Part shown: positions 26,702-34,761 of the stretch, one piece after another | Layout of the letters: the number at the start of each line of letters is the position of its first letter | How positions within the stretch are numbered: position 1 is the stretch's first letter | Source: Methanoregula sp. UBA471 | Lineage (GTDB): Archaea; Halobacteriota; Methanomicrobia; Methanomicrobiales; Methanospirillaceae | Direction: 5' to 3' | Length of the DNA stretch: 64,000 nucleotides | Assembly (NCBI GenBank): GCA_002495065.1 | Contig: DADT01000005.1 | Span: forward strand, 26,747 to 90,746 | Program-made: the position numbers and the translations under genes | The notes under the pieces: model-generated | What the model saw: the letters and a program-made list of their open reading frames with translations, nothing else | What the model was told of the DNA's origin: nothing | Database searches by the model: none

Positions 26702-28204
26702 TTATTTTTTCCTGGGATTTATCAGACTGATATGGGTATTCCGGCTGACCAGCAGATTATAGGCGTCATGCTCCCTGTTATACCGCACCAGGACATTCCG
26801 CAGTTCGAGGACTGATCCATAGGGCGCTGATGTAATCATATCATTTTCCGGGGTGATATGATAGGAGGGGAGGACTGCATATACAGGGGTTTTTGCCGTA
26901 CCGTCGCAGAGCTTGAAAACGTGGGATCGGGCGTCCCCGAGTTCACATGACATCTTTACGCCGGCGACATTGATCCGTTTTCCGACATGCAGGTGCAGCT
27001 TGGAAAACCGGAGAAACCTGGATCCGGCCGACAGGGAGTATGATCCCCGTTTCAGCGTGTCCTTCCTCAGGACTGCGTAACTGTATTTGATATCTATGTT
27101 CACAAAACGGTATGAGTCCTCGCAGTGGGCAAGTGTCTCCATCAGACGGGTAAGTCTGATTGCCGGCGCGGTCTCAAAACTCCAGCAGTGCGGGGCAGTG
27201 CATGTCGAACCCCAGATGAATGAGCACGGCCCGAAAATGGAGAGCCCCTTTTTCAGGAGCGCAATGGAAAGAGCCCGCATCCGGGTCGCATTCTCCTCGT
27301 CTGCAGGTTCTATAATGAGGATCGATCCGTCAGGGGCAAGCCGTTCAGAAAGGTGCGTGACGATATCACTACGGATGTCTTTTGCATCATCAACGAGTTC
27401 ATTGAGTACATTGGAGAAAATTATCAAATCGAACGTACCCGGGAGTGCAGTACAGTCGATTGTCCTGATATCGGTTTTCAACGGCGGCTTGATGGACACC
27501 CTGCCCCCTTTGGGGACAAAGGCATTTCGCAGATCGATGAACGCTTCAATATGTTCTTCGGATCTCTCCAGAGACCAGATGGTCGCGCGTGCGTCATCAA
27601 GCCGGGTATAGAAATCTGCAATGGCAAGCGGCACAACCCCGGGCCCGGTCCCGACATCGAGAATTCTCATATTTTTCTTCAGGAGGCCGTCACGCGCAAG
27701 CATTGTGAGCAGGTGCTGTGTCTGCATAAAATATACCGGAAAGTGATATGCAAGATAACCGAGGACACTGTAACCTTTCGTGTAGTGGAGCGACCGTTTA
27801 TGTGCGGGTTTCCAGTAATCGTCTTTCTGGGCTACAATTGCCCGGCGGAGACGCTGGATGATAACCGGATCGCTCCATTCTTTTCCTGTTTTTTTGGTAA
27901 TATACCGCTCTATACTCTGCGCAAGGAGGCCTGGGATCATTCCTGCAGCAAAAAATGCATCCTGGCGTTTATTCTCCTCATGGTTCAGGAAGTAGGGTTG
28001 TACAGGAGTGATCCGGGAAATCTCAAAATCATCACCGGTTTTTTTTGCCACGAGTCCCATGGCCGGAAGGTGGGATGAAATACTGCGGATGAGCTCGTGG
28101 ATCGGTAGTGGCGTATCGAGGCTGGGCAGGACCTCGGACAATAAAAATGCCGGTCGGGAAGCGGCCATCTGTTTTATTGTCAAAAGAAGTTCTTTTTCTG
28201 CCAT
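26702..28204 (-). CDS. Rsm22-like methyltransferase, ribosome-associated
   Basis: The 500-residue protein has an N-terminal helical domain, a class I SAM-binding domain (LDVGTGPGVVPLAIADF around residue 180; IIFSNVLNELVDDA; ILIIEPADE) and a Cys-containing segment (GPCSFIWGSTCTAPHCWSFE) typical of the Rsm22 family, whose mitochondrial members bind the small ribosomal subunit and carry a metal or Fe-S site. A C-terminal beta-rich domain of about 110 residues may be an OB-fold. Likely involved in small-subunit rRNA modification or assembly. Monocistronic. Confidence 0.72.
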   Translation of the reverse strand: MAEKELLLTIKQMAASRPAFLLSEVLPSLDTPLPIHELIRSISSHLPAMGLVAKKTGDDFEISRITPVQPYFLNHEENKRQDAFFAAGMIPGLLAQSIERYITKKTGKEWSDPVIIQRLRRAIVAQKDDYWKPAHKRSLHYTKGYSVLGYLAYHFPVYFMQTQHLLTMLARDGLLKKNMRILDVGTGPGVVPLAIADFYTRLDDARATIWSLERSEEHIEAFIDLRNAFVPKGGRVSIKPPLKTDIRTIDCTALPGTFDLIIFSNVLNELVDDAKDIRSDIVTHLSERLAPDGSILIIEPADEENATRMRALSIALLKKGLSIFGPCSFIWGSTCTAPHCWSFETAPAIRLTRLMETLAHCEDSYRFVNIDIKYSYAVLRKDTLKRGSYSLSAGSRFLRFSKLHLHVGKRINVAGVKMSCELGDARSHVFKLCDGTAKTPVYAVLPSYHITPENDMITSAPYGSVLELRNVLVRYNREHDAYNLLVSRNTHISLINPRKK

Positions 28205-28415
28205 CGGTTGCCGGTTACTTGGTGATAGAGGATATTACATCTTTGTATGGAACTCAGGATACCTTTTTATGGCAAAGACGGTCCTTGTGCCACACCTGCC
28301 ATAACCGGTCGATACCTGTCATTCCACGTTCCTTTCAAATGATCCTGGTTCCAGGTGGGATGATGGATGAAGAGAATTGAATTAACTGTGAACTGATCAG
28401 GTAATAGTGATTTGT

Positions 28416-28664
28416 ATGCTCGATCGTTGCCCGGGAACGGTTAACCTCAGGACCCCCACGCTTGCTCTGAAAAAGTGCCCGCAGTGCGGCGGGGAGGTCG
28501 AGATCTTCTCCAACGATATCTCAGTGAAGTGCAGCAGGTGCGGTTTTATCGTTTACAATGATGTTGAGTCATGCATCCGGTGGTGTAAATACGCAAAGGA
28601 ATGTGTCGGCGAAGAAACTTACAACAGACTCATGGCGGGAAGGAGAATCCCGCCGTCAGAATAA
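28416..28664 (+). CDS. Small zinc-ribbon protein
   Basis: The 82-residue protein has a rubredoxin/zinc-ribbon knuckle pair, CPQCGGEVE and CSRCGFIVYND, followed by a conserved tail CIRWCKYAKECVGEETYNRLM with three more cysteines. Proteins of this type occur widely in methanogens without known function. ATG 28416 is chosen; GTG 28407 would add three residues. It converges on nadA with a 2-base gap. Confidence 0.75.
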   Translation: MLDRCPGTVNLRTPTLALKKCPQCGGEVEIFSNDISVKCSRCGFIVYNDVESCIRWCKYAKECVGEETYNRLMAGRRIPPSE

Positions 28665-28666
28665 TA

Positions 28667-29608
28667 TCAGAGCGCGAGCATCCTTTCGATCGCCTTCCGG
28701 GCACGATCAGCGATCTTTTCCGGTACCGTAATGCGGGGCTGGAGGGAAATAAGTGCATCACGGACTTTTTTCAGGTCAGTCTTTTTCATATTCCTGCAGA
28801 CTGCTGCCTGCGACAGGGGAAAGCATTTTTTGGTCGGGCATTCCCTGTCGAGCCGGTGCAGGATGCCGATTTCTGTACCTATGATGAACTCCTTTTCAAC
28901 AGAATTGCATACATACCGGATAATTCCCGAAGTACTTGCAACGTGATCGGCAAGATCGATCACTTCCGGGCGGCATTCAGGGTGCACGAGGACAACTGCA
29001 CCGGGATGGAGAGCTCGTGCCTTGTGTACCTGGTCCGGGGTTATCCGGTCATGGACTATACAGAATCCTTCCCAGGGAAGGATTTCCTTTTTGGTAAACC
29101 GCTGGACATACAATCCCAGATTCCGGTCGGGCACAAAGAGTACGCGATCTTCCTTAACTGAATTGACCACCTTTACCGCATTTGACGAGGTACAGCAGAT
29201 ATCACTCTCCGCTTTCACCTCGGCGGTGGTATTCACGTAGCAGACCACGGAGGCATCGGGGTACCGCGATTTCACAAGCTTCAGTTCGCCAGCGGTGATC
29301 ATTTCAGCCATCGGGCAGCAGGCGTCCTGTGCGGGTAACAGGACCATCTTACCAGGAGAGATGACGGCAGCGGTCTCAGCCATAAAGTCTACACCGCAGA
29401 ACACAATGATGTCGCCTTCCATGGTGGCAGCGGCCCGTGAAAGTTCAAGTGAATCGCCCGTGAGATCGGCAATATCCTGCACTTCACCAGGCTGGTAATT
29501 ATGTGCAAGAATAATCGCATGCCGCTCTTCCTTCAGCCGAAGAATTTCTTCCTGGATTAACAAATGTCCTGTCCCCACCTGAACACTTCCGTACCTGTAT
29601 ATGTTCAT
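28667..29608 (-). CDS. nadA: Quinolinate synthase
   Basis: The 313-residue enzyme condenses iminoaspartate and dihydroxyacetone phosphate to quinolinate using a [4Fe-4S] cluster. AHNYQPGEVQDIADLTGDSLELSR, CGVDFMAETA, the CCTSSNAVKVV segment and VHPECRPEV are diagnostic, and the three cluster cysteines are present; the C-terminal PTKKCFPLS region supplies the last. ATG 29608 is preferred; TTG 29620 is possible. The gene is divergent from ttuB, and partner nadB/nadC genes are not in the window. Confidence 0.93.
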   Translation of the reverse strand: MNIYRYGSVQVGTGHLLIQEEILRLKEERHAIILAHNYQPGEVQDIADLTGDSLELSRAAATMEGDIIVFCGVDFMAETAAVISPGKMVLLPAQDACCPMAEMITAGELKLVKSRYPDASVVCYVNTTAEVKAESDICCTSSNAVKVVNSVKEDRVLFVPDRNLGLYVQRFTKKEILPWEGFCIVHDRITPDQVHKARALHPGAVVLVHPECRPEVIDLADHVASTSGIIRYVCNSVEKEFIIGTEIGILHRLDRECPTKKCFPLSQAAVCRNMKKTDLKKVRDALISLQPRITVPEKIADRARKAIERMLAL

Positions 29609-29637
29609 CCTCTGTATCAAATACGTGGATAACGCAG

Positions 29638-29658
29638 TCTCCTGGCTTAGTCAGGAGA
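29638..29658. promoter_or_regulatory. Hairpin in the nadA-ttuB divergent promoter region
   Basis: TCTCCTG (29638-29644) and CAGGAGA (29652-29658) are perfect inverted repeats around a 7-base loop. It lies 30 bases upstream of nadA and 65 bases upstream of ttuB and could be an operator for either. Confidence 0.35.
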
Positions 29659-29722
29659 ATCTGTCACCCATTTTCCCGAACGGGATGTTTAAGAAACCTG
29701 CTCACGAACCATTAGACAGCGC

Positions 29723-29917
29723 ATGAAACTTATCCTTTCAGACCATGATGAGCGGATCATCGAACATTGCCCGGCTACCGTTGAACAGATACTGCTTGAA
29801 GCGGGCATTAACCCCCTGGACGTACTGGTGTCCCGCAACGGGAATCTGATATCTGAGGATACGGTCGTAGGGGACGAGGATGAGATCCGGGTTATCCGGA
29901 TAGCACACGGAGGCTGA
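29723..29917 (+). CDS. Ubiquitin-like sulfur carrier protein (ThiS/TtuB/SAMP type)
   Basis: The 64-residue protein has the beta-grasp pattern and the C-terminal HGG that is adenylated and converted to a thiocarboxylate. It lies 3 bases before a TtuA-like thiouridine synthetase, so it most likely donates sulfur to tRNA. An E1-like activating enzyme candidate (moeB) lies 5 kb away. It might also serve as a protein modifier, as SAMPs do in haloarchaea. Confidence 0.82.
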   Translation: MKLILSDHDERIIEHCPATVEQILLEAGINPLDVLVSRNGNLISEDTVVGDEDEIRVIRIAHGG

Positions 29918-29920
29918 TCA

Positions 29921-30850
29921 GTGAATCAGAAAGTTCGCGGGGCATCGCTTTGTTCCCGGTGTGATGAACCTGCAGTTGTATTCCAGCGGGATGCCCGTCG
30001 TCACCTGTGTGCCGTCCATTTCATGGCTGACCTTGAATCGCGGGTCACCGATACGATAAAAACCCGCCGGATGATCATGGAGGGGGACCGGGTTGTTGTT
30101 GCTATCAGCGGGGGCAAGGACAGCACAGCCCTGCTCCTCCTCCTCTCAAGGCTCCTCCCAGCCTGGCAGAATGTGCAGCTCATTGCGATAACAATAGACG
30201 AGGGGATAGCCGGCTACCGTGAAGCAACAGTGAAGGCGGCAGAAGACCTTGCACACCGTCTCGGGATTGAGTACCACTGCATCGCATTTCCTGACCTGTT
30301 CGGGGACTCGCTTGACGTGTTGCTCAAAGGCAGGGAAACCCTGGCCTGCAGTATCTGCGGTATCCTCCGAAGAAAGGCTTTGGTGGTCGCAGCACAGAGG
30401 GCAGGTGCAACAAAGCTTGCTACAGGCCACAATCTTGATGACGAGGCACAATCGGTGTTTATGAACGCCCTAAGGGGCGACCTGCCCCGTCTTATCCGGA
30501 ATTCCGGAGCTGATTCGAAAGGAAGGTTTATTCCCCGGATCAAGCCGCTTTCCTTCATTTCGGAAAAGGAGATCGCTGCGTACCTTGTGCTGAAGAATGC
30601 ATGGAACGAACTGCCGGAATGTCCGTACACCCGCTATGCGTTGCGACGGGAGGTGAGGTCGATATTGTCGGATTTTGAATACCGGCATCCCGGTACCATG
30701 CTCCACCTTATGGAGAGTAAAGAAAAGATTGAACGTTCCTGCGCAGGCCCTTTATTCTCTGCCCCCCTCCGCACCTGCCGAACCTGCGGAGATCCCTCGA
30801 GCGGGGATCTCTGTCAGGTTTGTCTCCTTCTGCGGTCACTGGGAAGATGA
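29921..30850 (+). CDS. TtuA/NcsA-family tRNA 2-thiolation enzyme
   Basis: The 309-residue protein has an N-terminal zinc ribbon (CSRCDEP...CAVHF), the PP-loop ATP-binding motif SGGKDS (about residues 64-69), a cluster-type segment CSICGILRR with TGHNLDDEAQ, and a C-terminal zinc ribbon (CRTCGDPS..CQVC). This is the architecture of TtuA-type sulfurtransferases, which use a [4Fe-4S] cluster and a thiocarboxylated carrier to make 2-thiouridine in tRNA. GTG 29921 is the start, with GGAGGCTGATCA before it. The end overlaps the convergent fdhD by 15 bases. Confidence 0.87.
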   Translation: MNQKVRGASLCSRCDEPAVVFQRDARRHLCAVHFMADLESRVTDTIKTRRMIMEGDRVVVAISGGKDSTALLLLLSRLLPAWQNVQLIAITIDEGIAGYREATVKAAEDLAHRLGIEYHCIAFPDLFGDSLDVLLKGRETLACSICGILRRKALVVAAQRAGATKLATGHNLDDEAQSVFMNALRGDLPRLIRNSGADSKGRFIPRIKPLSFISEKEIAAYLVLKNAWNELPECPYTRYALRREVRSILSDFEYRHPGTMLHLMESKEKIERSCAGPLFSAPLRTCRTCGDPSSGDLCQVCLLLRSLGR

Positions 30851-31666
30851 AAGACCTGATACTGCTTCCATTCCGGAAATCCTCTGCGGGTGCGAGTAGA
30901 TATTCATTTTCCCCGCGCGGACAAAACCGACAATAGTAAGCCCGGTCTTTGCTGCGATTTCTACGGAGAGGGTCGTCGTGGCGCTTCGCGAGATGATCAT
31001 CGGGATATTTGCAATAAGGCACTTGCGCACCATCTCTGATGAGATCCTTCCTGATGAAACGATAAAAGTACGCGAAAAATCGATGCCGGAGCGAAGACCG
31101 TGTCCTATCACCCGGTCAACTGCATTATGTCTGCCGATATCTTCAGATACCGAGAGGACAGCATCACTGGTCAGCAATGCGACAACGTGGATTCCCCCGG
31201 TAGTGCGGTGAAGATCTGATGACATGACGGTCTTGACCGACTCCTCAATTCTTTTTGTTGTAATGGTGAAATCGGATTTTATTTTTGGTAGTTTTTCTGC
31301 ATCAATAAACGAGACACTTCCCCCGCAGCCGGAAAGGATTGTCTTTTTTGGCCCCAGCACTTTGAACAGGTTCTTGGTGATAACACTGATCCGGTTCTTC
31401 TCTATCCTGATGGATTCGATCTCATCGACTCCTTTGATGATCTGTTCAGTGAAGAGATAGCCGGTCACGAATTCCTCAAGCTGCACGGGGCTCATCATCG
31501 CTGTCATGGCATGCCTGCCGTTGACAAAAAGGGCAATGGGTACTTCTTCAACGACCTCATGAAGCACTTTTTCGAAGGTATTGCCGTCAGCCTTTATACA
31601 AGGCAGCATGCGGTACATTTTTTCAGGTGAATTCATCATCCCGGCCCATCTTTGAAAAGTAGTCAT
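30836..31666 (-). CDS. fdhD: Formate dehydrogenase accessory sulfurtransferase FdhD
   Basis: The 276-residue protein matches FdhD, which carries sulfur from a cysteine desulfurase to the molybdenum/tungsten cofactor of formate dehydrogenase. LEEFVTGYLFTEQII, the TTGGIHVVALL..VSEDIGRHNAVDRVIG core and the SGRISSEMVRKC segment are typical. The loop that usually holds a CxxC pair reads GCGGS (C114, S117), so only one cysteine remains. Formate dehydrogenase genes are not in the window; the nearby formylmethanofuran dehydrogenase is a related molybdo/tungstoenzyme but it is not known to need FdhD. Confidence 0.87.
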   Translation of the reverse strand: MTTFQRWAGMMNSPEKMYRMLPCIKADGNTFEKVLHEVVEEVPIALFVNGRHAMTAMMSPVQLEEFVTGYLFTEQIIKGVDEIESIRIEKNRISVITKNLFKVLGPKKTILSGCGGSVSFIDAEKLPKIKSDFTITTKRIEESVKTVMSSDLHRTTGGIHVVALLTSDAVLSVSEDIGRHNAVDRVIGHGLRSGIDFSRTFIVSSGRISSEMVRKCLIANIPMIISRSATTTLSVEIAAKTGLTIVGFVRAGKMNIYSHPQRISGMEAVSGLSSSQ

Positions 31667-31685
31667 ATGACAGTGATATTACCCG

Positions 31686-32483
31686 TCATACCACCTCATC
31701 CATACTCCCGCTCCGGTAGCCTTCAAGGTCAAGTGTGATATAGGTAATCCCGATCGATTTGAATTCCTTTACCAGAGCAGGCCGGATATCCAGTATTTTT
31801 CCCATATCCTCTTTATGTACTTCGATCCGGGCACTGTTGCCATGCAGGCGCACCCGGAGCTGTCCGAATCCCAGATTTGTGAGGAACTCCTCTGCATGTT
31901 CAATTTTGCGGAGGTTTTCTCCGGTAATTTCTTCACCGTAGGGTATCCGGGATGAAAGGCAGGCGTCCGATGGTTTCTGCCATACCGTGAGTCCGAGGTC
32001 CCGGGCGATTTCCCTGATATCCTGTTTGGTAATCCCGGATTCGATGAACGGATGGATGATCCCTTCTTCTGTAGAAGCAGCAAGTCCCGGGCGGTGTTCA
32101 CCCATATCTGAGACATTAATCCCGTCAGCGATGCAGGCAAGACCGAGTTCTGCTGCCTCTTGTTTAACGAAGGCTGCAGAGATCTTTTTGCAGAAGTAGC
32201 AGCGGTCAGCCGGATTTTTTCGGAACTGTTCATGTTCCAGCAGCGGGACGTGGATAATCTTCAGATCAAACCCGAGCTCACGGGCAATCTGACATGCCTG
32301 TTCCCGTGCAGATCGGGGTACGACCGGGCTGTCAAGAAAAATGCCATGGCTCTTATTTCCAAGAACTGCGAGAGATACTGCCGCGAGAAGGGTGCTATCG
32401 ACTCCTCCTGAAAAAGCTACCAGCATCGACCCACGTTTTCTGATATTTTCTTCAAGGATCTGGAGTTTATCTCTTTGCGTCAT
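31686..32483 (-). CDS. LarE-type PP-loop sulfurtransferase
   Basis: The 265-residue protein has the PP-loop SGGVDS (residues 25-30) and belongs to the LarE/TIGR00268 family. C95 and C98 (RCYFCKK) together with C175 (DACLSSR) form the three-cysteine set of LarE proteins that hold a [4Fe-4S] cluster, unlike the Lactobacillus enzyme that sacrifices a single cysteine. LarE makes the thiocarboxylates of a nickel-pincer cofactor; larB and larC are not in the window, so another thiolation target is possible. The start is MTQRDKLQ at 32483. A Cys-rich HTH regulator lies 61 bases upstream in the same direction. Confidence 0.8.
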   Translation of the reverse strand: MTQRDKLQILEENIRKRGSMLVAFSGGVDSTLLAAVSLAVLGNKSHGIFLDSPVVPRSAREQACQIARELGFDLKIIHVPLLEHEQFRKNPADRCYFCKKISAAFVKQEAAELGLACIADGINVSDMGEHRPGLAASTEEGIIHPFIESGITKQDIREIARDLGLTVWQKPSDACLSSRIPYGEEITGENLRKIEHAEEFLTNLGFGQLRVRLHGNSARIEVHKEDMGKILDIRPALVKEFKSIGITYITLDLEGYRSGSMDEVV

Positions 32484-32544
32484 GGTGACATACCGTGAAA
32501 CTACCGGAATTTGATCGGAAATTACATTCTTTTTCTGGATTCGT

Positions 32545-32889
32545 TCAGGAGCAGCACGGTTCCCGTGAAGAATCGGGAGACCTTCCGCACTGGTTCTCAT
32601 CTCCCTCACGTAACTGGCGGCAGATGTCACAGGTTCTCCTGACAAGGTTGATCTGTTTGCCATCCTTCAGGTCCTGCGCAAGCAGTCCGATGGATTTCTT
32701 CACCTCCTGTTCAAACTCGATCCGGTATCCCCGCTTACCTGAAATATACTGGGAAACTGCCGAGGGTGCAATCTCCAGCATACGCGCCGCTTCAACCTGG
32801 GATACTCCGTATCTGACAAGCTCTACTGCGATAGCCGCCCGGATTGCAGGCAGAACATCCCATACAATTTTCTGGCAGGGGGATTCCAT
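32545..32889 (-). CDS. HTH transcriptional regulator with C-terminal cysteine cluster
   Basis: The 114-residue protein has an XRE-like helix-turn-helix (residues about 29-55, GVSQVEAARMLEIAPSAVSQYISG), a linker helix, and a cysteine-rich tail: C87, C90, C101, C112, C113. The tail suggests binding of an Fe-S cluster or metal. It is placed between larE and the divergent nifS-nifU genes, and two identical palindromes lie just upstream of its own start. A redox- or Fe-S-responsive autoregulated repressor of sulfur-metabolism genes is the most reasonable inference. The family is widespread in methanogens but I know of no assigned function. Confidence 0.8.
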   Translation of the reverse strand: MESPCQKIVWDVLPAIRAAIAVELVRYGVSQVEAARMLEIAPSAVSQYISGKRGYRIEFEQEVKKSIGLLAQDLKDGKQINLVRRTCDICRQLREGDENQCGRSPDSSREPCCS

Positions 32890-32910
32890 CTCATCACAAC
32901 GTTTAAGTTA

Positions 32911-32922
32911 TCACAATTGTGA
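32911..32922. promoter_or_regulatory. Operator palindrome 1 (TCACAATTGTGA)
   Basis: A perfect 12-bp palindrome 22 bases upstream of the Cys-rich regulator gene. An identical site follows at 32938-32949, centre-to-centre 27 bp, on nearly the same DNA face spacing as tandem repressor sites. Confidence 0.75.
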
Positions 32923-32937
32923 CATAATACATTGCAT

Positions 32938-32949
32938 TCACAATTGTGA
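32938..32949. promoter_or_regulatory. Operator palindrome 2 (TCACAATTGTGA)
   Basis: Second exact copy of the palindrome; with flanking bases it extends to the 16-bp palindrome ATTCACAATTGTGAAT (32936-32951). Likely bound by the adjacent HTH protein. Confidence 0.75.
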
Positions 32950-33062
32950 ATAAATCGTATACCTGCAGGCAGATCGACATGAGCGTAGTACCATTATCAG
33001 ACGACCTGAGAGTTGTCCTGTATGGCAGAATAAGTAAAGATATGTGAAGGCAACAAATACAT

Positions 33063-33071
33063 CTTATATTA
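33063..33071 (+). promoter_or_regulatory. TATA box of the nifS operon
   Basis: CTTATATTA lies 35 bases before ATG 33098, giving a very short leader. It is about 115 bases from the operator palindromes, so direct control of nifS by them is uncertain. Confidence 0.55.
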
Positions 33072-33097
33072 GAAAAACAGTCACGCCAGGTACGATC

Positions 33098-34297
33098 ATG
33101 GGAGAAAAACGCATCGTCTATATGGATCATTCCGCGACCACCTACACAAAAAAAGAGGTCCTGGAAGCGATGATTCCCTACTACAGCGAACATTTTGGTA
33201 ATCCCTCATCAATATACAGCATAGCAGGAGATTCGAGAAAAGCCATTGACGCTGCACGGGCACAGGTTGCAAAGGCACTGGGCGCGGATACCGACGAGAT
33301 CTATTTTACTTCCGGGGGGACCGAATCCGACAACTGGGCTATCAAGGGAGTTGCGTTTGCCAATCGCAAGAAGGGTAATCATATTATTACATCCGCAATC
33401 GAACACCATGCGGTTCTTCATACCTGCAAATATCTGGAAAAGGAAGGATTTACCGTGACATACCTCCCGGTTGACAGATATGGAATGATAGATCCCGCAG
33501 ATCTCGAAAAAGCGATCACGGAAAAGACGATCCTCGTCTCTGTCATGTTTGCCAATAATGAGATCGGGACTATCGAACCCATTGCCGAACTCGGGGCAGT
33601 TGCCCATAATCATAAGGTGTATTTCCATACCGATGCTGTGCAGGTTATCGGAAACGTGCAGGTGGACGTGAAGGCACAGAACATTGACATGCTCTCCCTC
33701 TCCGCCCATAAATTTTACGGGCCAAAAGGGATCGGGGCCCTCTATATCAAAAAAGGCGTGAAGATTGACAACCTGATACATGGTGGAGGCCAGGAACGAA
33801 AACGGCGGGCCGGGACAGAAAATATTGCCGGTATTGTTGGTCTTGGCAAAGCCATTGAACTTGCCACGGCAGATATTGATGGGCACAACAGGCGCATACA
33901 GGGGATGAGGGATCGGCTCTTACAGGGCATTCTTGCAAAAATTCCCGGCGCTTATCTCAACGGTCATAAGGAGAAACGGTTGCCGGGAAATATCAACGTC
34001 AGTTTTGAGTTCATCGAAGGGGAATCCATGCTCCTGTGGCTTGACGATGAAGGCATCTGTGCTTCCACCGGAAGTGCATGTACATCCGGCTCGCTGGAGC
34101 CCTCCCACGTCCTGCTCGCCACGGGTCTTCCTGTGGAAATATCCCACGGTTCGCTGAGGCTTACCCTCGGGGACATCAACACCGAACAGGACGTGGATTT
34201 CGTTCTTGAAGTCCTGCCGAAGGTTGTATCCCGCCTGAGGGATATGTCTCCGTTATACCATAAAAGCGGGAAGGAAGGTGGCTGCGATGTACAGTGA
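33098..34297 (+). CDS. nifS: Cysteine desulfurase NifS/IscS
   Basis: The 399-residue PLP enzyme mobilises sulfur from cysteine for Fe-S clusters, molybdopterin and thiolation. VYMDHSATTYTKKEVLEAM at the start, TSGGTESDNWAIKG, HTDAVQVIG, the PLP lysine in SLSAHKFYGPKG and the active-site loop with cysteine in STGSACTSGSLEPSH are all present. ATG 33098 is chosen because homologues start with MxxxRIVYMDHSAT; the open frame extends 18 codons upstream into the promoter. First gene of nifS-nifU-moeB-moaD-moaE. Confidence 0.93.
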   Translation: MGEKRIVYMDHSATTYTKKEVLEAMIPYYSEHFGNPSSIYSIAGDSRKAIDAARAQVAKALGADTDEIYFTSGGTESDNWAIKGVAFANRKKGNHIITSAIEHHAVLHTCKYLEKEGFTVTYLPVDRYGMIDPADLEKAITEKTILVSVMFANNEIGTIEPIAELGAVAHNHKVYFHTDAVQVIGNVQVDVKAQNIDMLSLSAHKFYGPKGIGALYIKKGVKIDNLIHGGGQERKRRAGTENIAGIVGLGKAIELATADIDGHNRRIQGMRDRLLQGILAKIPGAYLNGHKEKRLPGNINVSFEFIEGESMLLWLDDEGICASTGSACTSGSLEPSHVLLATGLPVEISHGSLRLTLGDINTEQDVDFVLEVLPKVVSRLRDMSPLYHKSGKEGGCDVQ

Positions 34298-34721
34298 CAA
34301 GGTGATGGACCATTTCAAGAACCCTCGCAATGTAGGCGAGATTGAAAACCCCGATGGGGTGGGGGAAGTCGGGAACCCGGTCTGCGGGGATATTATGAAG
34401 ATATTCCTGAAAATCGAGAACAATATCATCACCGATGCCAGATTCAAAACCTTTGGCTGCGGGGCGGCGATCGCTTCAAGCAGCATGGCAACAGAGCTTG
34501 TCAAGGGAAAGACCCTTGAAGAAGCCTGGGAGGTATCCAACAAGGCAGTTGCCGAGGCTCTTGAAGGTCTCCCCCCGATAAAGATGCATTGTTCCGTGCT
34601 AGCTGAGGAGGGCATTCACAATGCGATCAATGATTACCGGAAGAAGCACGGACTTGAGCCATGGGTTGAGAAAAATCCTCATGTACATTATCATGGGGAA
34701 GATCCTGCCTGTGACCATTAG
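34287..34721 (+). CDS. nifU: Fe-S cluster scaffold NifU/IscU
   Basis: The 144-residue scaffold assembles clusters from NifS-derived sulfur. The three ligand cysteines are visible: NPVCGD, FGCGAAIASSS and MHCSVLAEEG. It lacks the additional C-terminal domains of nitrogen-fixing NifU, so it is the short IscU type. The His-rich tail (HVHYHGEDPACDH) is unusual and might bind metal. ATG 34287 is preferred over GTG 34278 by ribosome-binding-site spacing. It overlaps nifS by 11 bases. Confidence 0.93.
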   Translation: MYSDKVMDHFKNPRNVGEIENPDGVGEVGNPVCGDIMKIFLKIENNIITDARFKTFGCGAAIASSSMATELVKGKTLEEAWEVSNKAVAEALEGLPPIKMHCSVLAEEGIHNAINDYRKKHGLEPWVEKNPHVHYHGEDPACDH

Positions 34722-34761
34722 TCTGTCTTCCCTGACGATGCCCGGGGCGAACTGGTGAACC

